The notes below the pieces were generated by a model that was given only the letters and a program-made list of their open reading frames with translations, was not told where the DNA came from and made no database searches. The translations under genes were made by a program, and so were the position numbers. This document shows, piece after piece, positions 50,030-57,895 of a DNA stretch of 64,000 nucleotides. The stretch lies in NCBI GenBank assembly GCA_030813035.1, contig JAUSTV010000020.1, one strand, 5' to 3'. Numbering within the stretch: the stretch's first letter is position 1; each line of letters starts with the position of its first letter. This DNA is from Bacillus_BA fengqiuensis. GTDB taxonomy: Bacteria; Bacillota; Bacilli; Bacillales; Bacillaceae_H.

Positions 50030-50548
50030 ATGACTATAAATATAAAACAGTGTAACCTCGAGGATTTACGCAAACTTCAAGAAATCAGTTATGAAACATT
50101 TAATGAGACATTTAAGGATCAGAATTCACCCGAAAATATGAATGCTTATTTGGAAAGGGCATTTAATTTAAAACAATTAGAAAAAGAATTATCCAATATT
50201 TCTTCGCAATTCTTTTTTGTTTATTTTAATAATGAAGTCGCTGGATATTTAAAGGTCAATACCAATGATGCTCAGTCTGAAGAAATGGGTGATGAATCAC
50301 TTGAAATCGAGAGGATTTATATAAAGAACAAATTTCAAAAACATGGGCTTGGTAAATATCTGCTGAATAAAGCTATGAAAATTGCGATGGAACGTAATAA
50401 AAAGAAAATCTGGCTAGGCGTATGGGAAAAAAATGAAAATGCTATTGCTTTTTATAAGAAAATGGGGTTTGTTCAAACTGGAGCCCACTCTTTTTATATG
50501 GGGGATGAAGAACAAATGGACTTTATAATGACCAAAAAACTGATATAA
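50030..50548 (+). CDS. paiA: spermine/spermidine N-acetyltransferase PaiA
   Basis: 172 residues, the same length as B. subtilis PaiA and highly similar through most of its length (SYETFNETFKDQNSPENMNAYLE, ESLEIERIYIKNKFQKHGLGK, IWLGVWEKNENAIAFYKKMGF). PaiA acetylates spermidine and spermine and so lowers polyamine toxicity; it was first seen as a negative regulator of sporulation and degradative enzymes. The acetyl-CoA motif is QKHGLGKYLL. ATG 50030 follows AAAGGAGCGAC. Its usual partner PaiB is missing. It lies in the mobile cassette. Confidence 0.93.
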   Translation: MTINIKQCNLEDLRKLQEISYETFNETFKDQNSPENMNAYLERAFNLKQLEKELSNISSQFFFVYFNNEVAGYLKVNTNDAQSEEMGDESLEIERIYIKNKFQKHGLGKYLLNKAMKIAMERNKKKIWLGVWEKNENAIAFYKKMGFVQTGAHSFYMGDEEQMDFIMTKKLI

Positions 50549-50670
50549 CTTTTTTTAAAGGGTGGATTATTATGTATCTACAAGTGGCATCTCTTATGAA
50601 GAAAAATCTACAAAAATGCAAATAAAAGTCATTCCTTGTTGAACGGGTTCGTTAGTTGAAGAAGGAAGTC

Positions 50671-50687
50671 AAAAAGCCGGCTTTTTT
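50671..50687 (+). terminator. paiA terminator
   Basis: AAAAAGCCGGCTTTTTT, a compact palindrome with T-run inside the cassette right end. Confidence 0.75.
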
Positions 50688-50724
50688 ATTTGATAAAAAA
50701 TCAATACTATTGTTTAACAAAGCC

Positions 50725-50732
50725 TTTTATTA
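50725..50732. repeat. target site duplication, right copy
   Basis: TTTTATTA, identical to 48715-48722. From 50733 to 51011 the sequence is non-coding, with two TATTTTGGTA repeats and nothing else recognised. Confidence 0.8.
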
Positions 50733-51011
50733 ATAAGATTTCGTATATATTTTGGTACATATACGAAAACCTTAAACCAGTAATATCAAGGCTCAGCTGT
50801 ATTTTGGTATAGGTGTTACTATATATTTACATCGTCTCTCGTTTTTTTGTTTGTTCAGTCTTACTGATAAGTCATGTAACAGTCCAACAAGATAAAGGAA
50901 CAGCTAATTGGGATTTACCTCCTTTTATATTTTATTTTTATGGTCATGAGAAGCAATGTAGAGAAATATTCATATAAAGACCATAGCATCTAAGAGGAGT
51001 GAAGCGAGAAG

Positions 51012-51476
51012 ATGGTGACTTATGAAAATATGGACGATCAAACCGCTTATGCATTGATTGCCACATTAGGTATTTTCTCTTTATTTTTCGTGATTGTCGG
51101 ACTGATCATTTATGTAGTATCTTCGTATTCCATCATGAAGCTGGCGAAAAATGCCGGGATTGAAAATGGCTGGTTTGCCTTTATCCCCATTTTGAATATG
51201 TATTTATACGGTGAACTGGTTTCCGCCAAACTCGGTGGAAACGGGGGGGTAAAGCTTCTGATTGCCTATGCGGCAGCCATTATCTTAAATCTTATTCCCA
51301 TCGTCAACATTGTAGCGAGCATTGCTCTTTTTGTTTTCAGCATTTGCATTACCTATTGGCTATTTCAGCGATTTACCGAGAAATCCGTCCTATATACCGT
51401 TTTATCATTTCTGACAGGCGGGATTGCCTATGCCATTTGCTTATATTTGATCCGGAAAAATAATCCGCTGTACTAA
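51012..51476 (+). CDS. four-helix integral membrane protein (DUF5684-like)
   Basis: 154 residues with helices at about 15-40, 60-80 (amphipathic), 85-115 and 125-145. The motif KLAKNAGIENGWFAFIPILN MYLYGELV, with tryptophan and proline after the first helix, is typical of small Firmicute membrane proteins of the DUF5684 kind. Function unknown. ATG 51012 follows AGAGGAGTG. It is monocistronic with a terminator at 51611. Confidence 0.72.
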   Translation: MVTYENMDDQTAYALIATLGIFSLFFVIVGLIIYVVSSYSIMKLAKNAGIENGWFAFIPILNMYLYGELVSAKLGGNGGVKLLIAYAAAIILNLIPIVNIVASIALFVFSICITYWLFQRFTEKSVLYTVLSFLTGGIAYAICLYLIRKNNPLY

Positions 51477-51610
51477 GACTTCGAGGAAGATTCAATTATT
51501 GGGTCTTCCTTTTTCATTTCGAACAGGTTTGGGCAAGAAGTGAAGCGGAAATTTTAGTCGATAGTGAGCTGAAAAATTCAAAATCTCATTCTCCAATGAA
51601 AGGTTTCGTA

Positions 51611-51640
51611 AAAAAACGCACACAGAGTGCGCTTTTTTTA
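51611..51640. terminator. terminator hairpin
   Basis: AAAAAACGCAC pairs with GTGCG-C-TTTTTT around a five-base loop. Confidence 0.75.
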
Positions 51641-51739
51641 TGGTGAACGGATTGGTAAATAAAGGACGATACTTTAACATACAGTGTTATGTATGCGGAA
51701 TCTCTACCGGAAATTGTTTAAAGAAAGGAAGGGGACTGA

Positions 51740-52240
51740 TTGAAATCATTCTTTCAAAAAGCATCAGGTAAAATGAAGGGATGGCTGGAAGATGAAGAAG
51801 GATTGCTGGGAAAAGCAAAAGAAAAAATAGCGGATAAAGGCATATCCATCCCATTAACGGCAGATATGCTGATGCGCGTTTTGCAAAAGCAAGTAAATGA
51901 ACATGATCGCTTGCATACCCTGACCGTTTCGTTCCCAAAAGATATCATTCGATTTGAGGGTACCGTCAAGAAATTCTGGTTGGCGATTCCTTTTGAATTG
52001 GATGTCAAACCAGTAAAAGCAGAAAAGCGAACGCTCTTTTTTGAGGTTGTCCATATGAAGCCGTTGAATCAAGAGTGGATCAAAAATAAGGTTTTGAACC
52101 ATCCGCCTTTGATGATTTATCAAAATCGAAACATGATTTTAAGCTTAAATGAGATTGATCAAGTCAGGGCGGTTCCTATTGGATATATTCAACATGTGGA
52201 AATCAAAAAGGAGAAGCTTTGGATCAAAATTGGATTATAA
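51740..52240 (+). CDS. unknown 166-residue protein
   Basis: Soluble, basic protein (MKSFFQKASGKMKGWLEDEEG ... IEIKKEKLWIKIGL) with an amphipathic N-terminal helix and a beta-rich remainder (HTLTVSFPKDIIRFEGTVKKF...). The alternating pattern suggests a small lipid-binding or membrane-associated domain, but no family is recognised. TTG 51740 follows AAAGGAAGGGG. It is followed, after 62 bases, by a small gene on the same strand that probably shares its transcript. Confidence 0.68.
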   Translation: MKSFFQKASGKMKGWLEDEEGLLGKAKEKIADKGISIPLTADMLMRVLQKQVNEHDRLHTLTVSFPKDIIRFEGTVKKFWLAIPFELDVKPVKAEKRTLFFEVVHMKPLNQEWIKNKVLNHPPLMIYQNRNMILSLNEIDQVRAVPIGYIQHVEIKKEKLWIKIGL

Positions 52241-52302
52241 AGAATGGGGGCCAGGCAGAAAGCGCATATTATGGGGGAGATGACGACAAGGAGGCCGATT
52301 AC

Positions 52303-52446
52303 ATGAAAAAAGAGACGAATCAACAGAAACCAAAGATGAACAATGCTTTAAATGATGAAGTGACAGCCGCTTATCAGAACGTAACGAATGAGCAAACCGG
52401 ACAGCCGACTCCACAGCCAAAAGACTATGAAGAAATAGAATATTAA
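52303..52446 (+). CDS. small hydrophilic protein
   Basis: 47 residues: MKKETNQQKPKMNNALNDEV followed by TAAYQNVTNEQTGQ, a Pro/Gln stretch and an acidic end DYEEIEY. It is probably unstructured. ATG 52303 lies about eight bases after AAGGAGG. A longer frame from 52219 overlaps the previous gene and lacks a better site. Function unknown. It is last before a double hairpin. Confidence 0.6.
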   Translation: MKKETNQQKPKMNNALNDEVTAAYQNVTNEQTGQPTPQPKDYEEIEY

Positions 52447-52552
52447 GTTGTCATTCCAATGGGTAAAGCACTCCATTGGAATGACAACTTATAAAATGGA
52501 GCATCATGAAAATCCAGCAAACACTAGGTTTTTATGTAATGCTCCATTTTAT
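52444..52552. terminator. double hairpin between convergent genes
   Basis: TAAGTTGTCATTCCAATGG (52444-52462) pairs perfectly with 52473-52491. A second stem AAATGGAGCA..TGCTCCATTT (52494-52552) encloses TCATGAAAATCCAG, the core of the GGCCCCGTCA repeat family with a different outer stem. Confidence 0.75.
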
Positions 52553-52646
52553 ATAAAACTAAAGTTGATCTTCCTTTTGAAAGAAGGGAAGAATCAGTTT
52601 CACAGTTGAAACAAGCTTTTCTGATCAAAAGCACGATCAACTGCTG

Positions 52647-53735
52647 TCACTCTTTGAGGGACAAACGATAGAGTCGGTCATCATTCTCAGCCGGTACCCC
52701 TCGGCCGTCCCGGTTGTTGCTGATGAAGTATAGATGGTCGCTTTCAACCAACGTGTCCCTCATGCGGCCGCCGTTATCAAAAACAGTGGCCGCTTTCATT
52801 TTTTCAAGGTCGAAAGCAAGGATACGAGAGCCTGCCAGCGTTGCTGCATATAACTTGCCTTGATGATAGCTGATGCCGGAAGGGGCCCATGTATTCGTGC
52901 CGGAATGAAATAATGGCGTCACCATTCCTTTTGCTTGCTCATCACCTTGAATGAAAGGCCAACCATAATTTTGTCCTGGCTGAATGCGGTTGATTTCATC
53001 ATGGGCGCTTTGGCCATGTTCCGAGCTGTATAATGTTCCTTTTTCATTCCAGGCAAGACCTTGCGGGTTCCGATGGCCATATGAGTATACGTAAGAATTC
53101 GGAAAAGGATTATCTTTTGGAATCAAACCGTCTTGAGTCATCCTTAAAATTTTCCCACCCAGGCTTTTGCGGTTTTGAGCGATTTCAGGCGAGAGGGCAT
53201 CGCCCGTTGTGACATAAATCATGCCGTCCGGTCCGATTTTCAAACGGCCGCCATTATGGAATTTTGCCCCTGGAATTCGATCGAGAAGAACGCTTTTTTC
53301 AATCCACCGATTTCCCGTTTGTTCCATTAAAATGACGCGGTTATAAATCGTCTCTTTTTCCTTGAACGTATAATAGGCATAGGCATACGGTTTTTCAGGG
53401 AAATCAGGGGAGAGAACGAACCCTAAAAATCCGCCTTCGCCTTCAAGATGAAGCTTTTTCGCAAGTGATAGATTTTGCCTCTCCATCGTCTGTTCCGTTT
53501 CGTTGAACTTCACAACAGCCCCTTTTCTTTCACTGATATACATAATGTTGCCTTTTTTCGTCATGGACCATGGAATATCAAGGTTCTCGATCCATGTTTG
53601 GGGTTCTATTGCCATGACGGGGAATGTTTCTTGGGTCGGCTCTTGTTCATGAGGAGGAGAGACCCCTTGTTCTCGGTTTGAAAGTGAGCATCCAGCAAGC
53701 ACAATAACCAGCAGCCCCGCATATAACCTTTTCAT
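52647..53735 (-). CDS. PQQ-dependent sugar dehydrogenase-like lipoprotein
   Basis: 362 residues. The lipobox LAGCS near 17 marks a membrane lipoprotein. A six-bladed beta-propeller of the soluble aldose dehydrogenase (GSDH/YliI) type follows, with LEGEGGFLGFVLSPDFP, KFHNGGRLKIGPDGMIYVTTGD, GHRNPQGLAW and HGQSAHDEINRI, which contain the family's catalytic His and PQQ-binding residues. It oxidises sugars outside the membrane if PQQ is available; Bacillus usually do not make PQQ. I chose ATG 53735, eight bases after AGGAGG. Confidence 0.87.
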   Translation of the reverse strand: MKRLYAGLLVIVLAGCSLSNREQGVSPPHEQEPTQETFPVMAIEPQTWIENLDIPWSMTKKGNIMYISERKGAVVKFNETEQTMERQNLSLAKKLHLEGEGGFLGFVLSPDFPEKPYAYAYYTFKEKETIYNRVILMEQTGNRWIEKSVLLDRIPGAKFHNGGRLKIGPDGMIYVTTGDALSPEIAQNRKSLGGKILRMTQDGLIPKDNPFPNSYVYSYGHRNPQGLAWNEKGTLYSSEHGQSAHDEINRIQPGQNYGWPFIQGDEQAKGMVTPLFHSGTNTWAPSGISYHQGKLYAATLAGSRILAFDLEKMKAATVFDNGGRMRDTLVESDHLYFISNNRDGRGVPAENDDRLYRLSLKE

Positions 53736-53806
53736 TGTCAAAACCTCCTACCCAAGGGATTTTTTTCATCATACCACGTCAGAACAGCAAAATCCCCATT
53801 TAGGGA

Positions 53807-54127
53807 CTAACCGGCATGTTCGTCATGCTGCAGCATATGAAAGGCTTCTCGAATATTTTTATAGGTTCCCGTCGTCTTTTCGTCAATCAGCATTTCCCAT
53901 CGGTTTTGCTGGGCAGCGAAGCGATCTGCCTGATCTTTTACGAGCGGGATTTTCACAACGATCTGTTTCCCGTCTTTTTTGAAGCGATAGCCGATATAAT
54001 GCAAATCTGGCTGTGTTTCTTCCGAATACATCTCGATGGGTTCAATTCCATACTCTTTTTCAAATAGCTTGATTAAACGCTTTTTATCGTTATACACCGT
54101 ATCCCAGCTTAAAAATAGCATATACAT
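53807..54127 (-). CDS. unknown 106-residue protein
   Basis: A soluble, mixed-charge protein (MYMLFLSWDTVYNDKKRLIK LFEKEYGIEP ... MLQHDEHAG). No family is recognised. The start is taken at ATG 54127 after AAAAGGTG; GTG 54130 and ATG 54121 are alternatives. It lies upstream of the PQQ-type gene on the same strand with a 70-base gap, so co-transcription is possible. Confidence 0.6.
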   Translation of the reverse strand: MYMLFLSWDTVYNDKKRLIKLFEKEYGIEPIEMYSEETQPDLHYIGYRFKKDGKQIVVKIPLVKDQADRFAAQQNRWEMLIDEKTTGTYKNIREAFHMLQHDEHAG

Positions 54128-54383
54128 CACACCTTTTCCTTTTTGTATGTAGTATTTTCCAATTAGATGAAAAACAAACCTTTCTTTTCAAAGACGATAC
54201 AAGGGTTGATTATTGATTGAACGAACATTTTCAACAATAGGTTTCTTGTATTTATAAATTCTTTCTGTTTCTATGGAATGGATTTCTTTTTCGACCCATT
54301 GTTTATGCCTATACAGCCTGTCTTGCTTAGTAATAAACTGTATCAATAGCGAATTTTAAGGAATTGCAAAGGAGTTATCAGAA

Positions 54384-55088
54384 GTGGCAGCCCATACAGT
54401 TGATGTGTATGCTTTTTTTGTCAATGGTGCCCATCCCAGCATAAATATTAGTAGAGTGAAACAAGATATCAGTCGTGCTAATGAGGCATGGAGAGGTTGT
54501 ATAAAATTTGTTTTAAAAGATATCTATTTTAGTAAAACGAATCTAATCGTACATGCTCATTCTATTCCATCGAAACAGGTTTTTAAAAACGAGCAAATCA
54601 ATTCTATATTCAAGGCTGCGAGAAAAGCAGCCGGTCATAAAACGGCGATATATGTTCTTTATGTAAGCGGGGATTCTTTAGCTAAAGGCAGAGGTAAAAG
54701 GGTAGTGGGAGTTGGCGGAACCGAATTGGTCCATTTTAACAGCGGTACAGATTATGAATTGTTTGGACGTATATTACTCACTGACGGGGCCGTTGGCCGT
54801 TATACAATGGCACACGAATTTGGTCATATTTTATTCAAGCGTTACAATGCGGCACAAAATGCGTTCACTCACGATGACCCATCTGGTCCTTATATTCATT
54901 CCCAAACAAGAAGAAGGGATGCCGCTCATAATAATGATCGCAACAACTTGATGTTTCCTATATCTCCTTCTGTTAATCCCATCATTACGGCGCAGCAATG
55001 CCAAACAGTAAGAAGGAGTAAAATAGCGAAAGTGCAAAATGATAAGATCGTTAAAGAATTTAAATGGAGAAACGTTCATTTCTTTTAA
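54384..55088 (+). CDS. zinc metalloprotease-like protein (zincin)
   Basis: 234 residues. The zinc motif HEFGH (H144, E145, H148) follows a helix in GRYTMAHEFGHILFKR, a downstream THDDPSGPYIHSQ offers the third ligand, and NNLMFP (187-192) resembles a Met-turn. No signal peptide is seen, so export is uncertain. The family is not clear (M43- or M10-like). GTG 54384 follows AAAGGAG. A MITE-like inverted repeat lies immediately downstream (55093). It appears monocistronic. Confidence 0.7.
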   Translation: MAAHTVDVYAFFVNGAHPSINISRVKQDISRANEAWRGCIKFVLKDIYFSKTNLIVHAHSIPSKQVFKNEQINSIFKAARKAAGHKTAIYVLYVSGDSLAKGRGKRVVGVGGTELVHFNSGTDYELFGRILLTDGAVGRYTMAHEFGHILFKRYNAAQNAFTHDDPSGPYIHSQTRRRDAAHNNDRNNLMFPISPSVNPIITAQQCQTVRRSKIAKVQNDKIVKEFKWRNVHFF

Positions 55089-55092
55089 CACA

Positions 55093-55171
55093 GCTTTGTT
55101 AAAGTCTCGTGTTGATGGTTCGACACCTATAAATCAGCGAATCAAAAATTAACATTGCTCTTTAACAAAGC
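55093..55171. repeat. MITE-like 79-bp element
   Basis: GCTTTGTTAAAG (55093-55104) and CTTTAACAAAGC (55160-55171) are perfect inverted ends, nearly the same as the ends of the 48723-50724 cassette. No target duplication is visible, and the inside is non-coding. Confidence 0.65.
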
Positions 55172-55192
55172 CTTCTTCTAAAAGCGTAGCTA

Positions 55193-55585
55193 TTATAGAA
55201 CTCTTTTAGCTGCAACGAATGCTGTCTTCCAATACGAGTTTAATTCTGAGATCATTACTTTTTTTCCTTGCCGGTACGTATGAAGTATTTGCCCGTTTCC
55301 AACATAGATACCTACATGTCCAATTTTTGAAAGGCCTTCACCGTTTTTGCGCGTCTTCGTGGTGAAAAAAAGCAAATCTCCTTTCTGAATATGATCAAAA
55401 GAAATCGGGAGCCCCGCCTTGGCTTGCTGGCGAGAGTTTCGGGGAAGAGGAATTCCATTAACTCCAAAAATATACTGTGTAAAGGAACTGCAATCGAATA
55501 TATCGGTTTGATAAGAAGGGGCATTAAATACATAAGGGGTTCCTAAATATTCTAATCCTGTCGAAATAATTTGATCGGCAAGCAC
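55193..55585 (-). CDS. NlpC/P60-type cysteine peptidase
   Basis: 130 residues, just the catalytic domain. The nucleophile is C32 in FDCSSFTQYIF, the histidine is H90 in KIGHVGIYVGNG, and the third residue is H102 in ILHTY. It hydrolyses D-Glu-diaminopimelate or similar bonds in peptidoglycan. No signal peptide or wall-binding domain is visible, so it may act inside the cell, perhaps on recycled wall peptides, or its N terminus may be incomplete. GTG 55585 follows GAGG. It is divergent from nothing close and converges on the zincin gene. Confidence 0.82.
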   Translation of the reverse strand: MLADQIISTGLEYLGTPYVFNAPSYQTDIFDCSSFTQYIFGVNGIPLPRNSRQQAKAGLPISFDHIQKGDLLFFTTKTRKNGEGLSKIGHVGIYVGNGQILHTYRQGKKVMISELNSYWKTAFVAAKRVL

Positions 55586-55704
55586 CGTAATCCTCGCTTT
55601 CAGTTTTTTTACTATATAACATGCCTGAACCAGTTCATTTGCTTGGACAGGAATCTCGCAATTGTATATTTTTCAACTTGCCATCTATCGACAGAAAAAG
55701 GAGG

Positions 55705-55741
55705 GTGCTCAAACGGTCCGCTCTTTAGACCGTTTGAGCAC
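55705..55741 (-). terminator. terminator of the NERD gene
   Basis: GTGCTCAAACGGTC (55705-55718) pairs perfectly with GACCGTTTGAGCAC (55728-55741). The minus strand continues CCTCCTTTTTC. Confidence 0.75.
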
Positions 55742-55779
55742 TCTCTTTACTGAAGGTTCTTATCAAGCCCTGTTTGATT

Positions 55780-56766
55780 CTAGAGTGTTAGTGAATGGGC
55801 AGCATAGTCGATATGCTCCAGAATAAATTGAAGGTCTTGTAAGTCACGGTCACTGTATATGACAGGCTTTTGCCTTTCTTCCTCCAAAAAGGCGGACAAC
55901 TCTTTATCGCTTGAAATCCGAATGACCTGCTCATGTTCCGACAGATCCATTACACCATTGGTTTTGTAGTCGTTGTGCTGATAGCCAAAAAACAGAACCG
56001 GTGTAATGAAATCGACGGTTGTTTCCACCTTGCCGTTCAAAAACTGGAATAAGATTTCTGTCGTCTTGTTGATTTGTTTCGTCAGCTCTCCGTGCGCTTT
56101 CACTTGAATGACAGGTGTGAAGCCATCATCTTCATCAGTTGAGTGCTGGGAGACGAATGAAAAAGTTTGCTCGCTCGCTTCTACGTAAGACTTCGCATTA
56201 ATCAAATCTAACAAAAAAGAAAACTTCCCTGCATTTTTTTTCGTTAGTCCGTGGACAATTTTTCCCTTCCAATATTTTGTCTGTACGATATAAATGCCTG
56301 TCGGCAGCAGCACGAGATGATCTATTTTTCGGGTCTTCATTCCATATTCGGAAGAAAAAGGGATGAAAACGTTCGGAACAATAAGCATAGTTGAATCGGT
56401 GATGATTCCTTGTTCCATCCAACGTTTTTTGATTTCATGTAAAAGCTGATGGGTTTTTACTTCCCCGATGTTTCGTGAATAGGATTGAAGCTCGTATATG
56501 TATTCGTTTAATTGGTGAATTGATTCGTTCAAGATTGATTTTTCATGGGCATGATGTTCTTGTAAGTTCCATAATTCATGTTGATGTTGTTCTTCAATAG
56601 CCGCTTGTTTTTCTTGAAACTCTTCGACAGCTGCCGCGATTTCCAGTTCATGACGTTGAAGCATCACTTGCTTCTGTAATCCGAGCGTTTTCGCTTGGCG
56701 ATAAATGATATAACCAGTACCTACTAGAGCAATCGCAAGCAAAACAATAATGACAATCTGTATCAC
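55780..56766 (-). CDS. membrane-anchored NERD-domain protein
   Basis: 328 residues. One N-terminal membrane helix (about 3-20) is followed by a coiled coil (about 28-100, EKQAAIEEQHQHELWNLQEHH...) and the nuclease-related NERD domain (about 105-240), with RKIDHLVLLPTGIYIVQTKYWKGKIV, the E/D...Q-x-K nuclease-like core. The domain is related to restriction endonuclease folds, but the function of NERD proteins is unknown. ATG 56766 has only a weak upstream site. The combination of membrane anchor, coiled coil and nuclease fold is notable. Confidence 0.82.
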   Translation of the reverse strand: MIQIVIIVLLAIALVGTGYIIYRQAKTLGLQKQVMLQRHELEIAAAVEEFQEKQAAIEEQHQHELWNLQEHHAHEKSILNESIHQLNEYIYELQSYSRNIGEVKTHQLLHEIKKRWMEQGIITDSTMLIVPNVFIPFSSEYGMKTRKIDHLVLLPTGIYIVQTKYWKGKIVHGLTKKNAGKFSFLLDLINAKSYVEASEQTFSFVSQHSTDEDDGFTPVIQVKAHGELTKQINKTTEILFQFLNGKVETTVDFITPVLFFGYQHNDYKTNGVMDLSEHEQVIRISSDKELSAFLEEERQKPVIYSDRDLQDLQFILEHIDYAAHSLTL

Positions 56767-56996
56767 TTACCAACATCTCCCTTTCTGCCATCTTTCTTTC
56801 ATTATACAATGTTAATGGTTGTTTAAAAGAGAAAATGCTGGAATTAAGACTTTATCCCTGCATATATCCACTTAAAATCTTTAGGAGATGAGTTAAAGGC
56901 AGAAAATCCGTTGCGCGGGTTTCCCAAAATGAAAGATTAAGATAAAATGCAATGAGAACAATACCTTTAATCTATCGAAAGACGAGGGGGGAGAAG

Positions 56997-57839
56997 ATGT
57001 CAAAAAGAACAGCCGTCATCACGGGAGCTTCCAGCGGGTTTGGAATGCTGACGTCTCTGGAGCTGGCCAAACGGGGATTTGATGTGATAGCGACAGTGAG
57101 AAATGAAGCAAAAGGAGTGCCGCTCCAAAAACAAGCGGCAGCGCTCGGTATACAGGAGAACATTGCAATTTTTCAGTTAGATGTGACAGCTGAATCTTCC
57201 ATTCAATCATTGGAACGGCGGTTGAACAAAATAGAGCGTGTGGATTTATTAATTAATAATGCCGGTTATGCTGCCGGCGGCTTTGTCGAAGAAGTCTCCC
57301 TTGGAGCCTACCGACAGCAATTCGAGACCAATGTATTCGGAGCCATTGCCGTCACAAAGACGGTTCTTCCCATAATGAGAAAGCAGAGAAGCGGCACCAT
57401 CATCAACATGAGCAGCATCAGCGGTCGAATGGGATTTCCGGGTCTATCTCCTTATGCGGCATCCAAGCATGCGCTGGAAGGATGGAGTGAAAGCCTTCGT
57501 TTAGAGGTTCAGCCATTTGGAATCCATGTCGTATTGGTCGAACCCGGTTCTTATAAGACAAACATTTGGTCAACGGGAAAACAAATAGCGAAAGCCTCTT
57601 TGGATCCATCTTCGCCTTATCATACATATATGACGAATATCGAAGCCTATCTGAAGAGAGGGCAAGATGCCTATGGAGATCCGGATGAGGTGGCGAAAAA
57701 AATCGCGGATATCGCGGAACAGCAACATCCAACATTCCGCCATCCCATCGGAAAAGGAGTGAAGTTGTCCATTGCTTTAAAAAGCTTGCTCTCCTGGGAA
57801 CGATGGGAACAGCTCGTCTTGAAGCGTTTAAATAAATAG
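56997..57839 (+). CDS. short-chain dehydrogenase/reductase
   Basis: 280 residues of the classical SDR fold: TAVITGASSGFGMLTSLELA (cofactor loop near 10), LLINNAGYAAGG, the catalytic Ser in NMSSISGRMGF and the Tyr-Lys pair in YAASKHALEGW. The substrate is not evident. ATG 56997, MSKRTAVITG, lies after GAGGGGGGAG; the longer frame from 56952 lacks such a site. The patatin-like gene follows 56 bases later, so the two may be cotranscribed. Confidence 0.9.
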   Translation: MSKRTAVITGASSGFGMLTSLELAKRGFDVIATVRNEAKGVPLQKQAAALGIQENIAIFQLDVTAESSIQSLERRLNKIERVDLLINNAGYAAGGFVEEVSLGAYRQQFETNVFGAIAVTKTVLPIMRKQRSGTIINMSSISGRMGFPGLSPYAASKHALEGWSESLRLEVQPFGIHVVLVEPGSYKTNIWSTGKQIAKASLDPSSPYHTYMTNIEAYLKRGQDAYGDPDEVAKKIADIAEQQHPTFRHPIGKGVKLSIALKSLLSWERWEQLVLKRLNK

Positions 57840-57895
57840 TCTGATTAAGGTAACATCGTCAAAATCTTCAAAGAATGATAAAGAGGGATTTTTTA

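Larger units (their letters stand above)
48723..50724. mobile_element. transposase-free cassette with inverted ends and 8-bp target duplication
   Basis: The left end GGCTCTGTTAAACTCTG and the right end (read inward) GGCTTTGTTAAACAATAG are inverted copies; over 28 bases 22 match, both ending in TTGATTTT. Directly outside, TTTTATTA occurs at 48715-48722 and again at 50725-50732, a perfect 8-bp target duplication. Between them lie only the YczE-like, MarR and PaiA genes. An 8-bp duplication and GGxTxTGTT ends recall IS6-type elements, but no transposase is present. It must have been moved in trans, or have lost its transposase. Confidence 0.82.
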
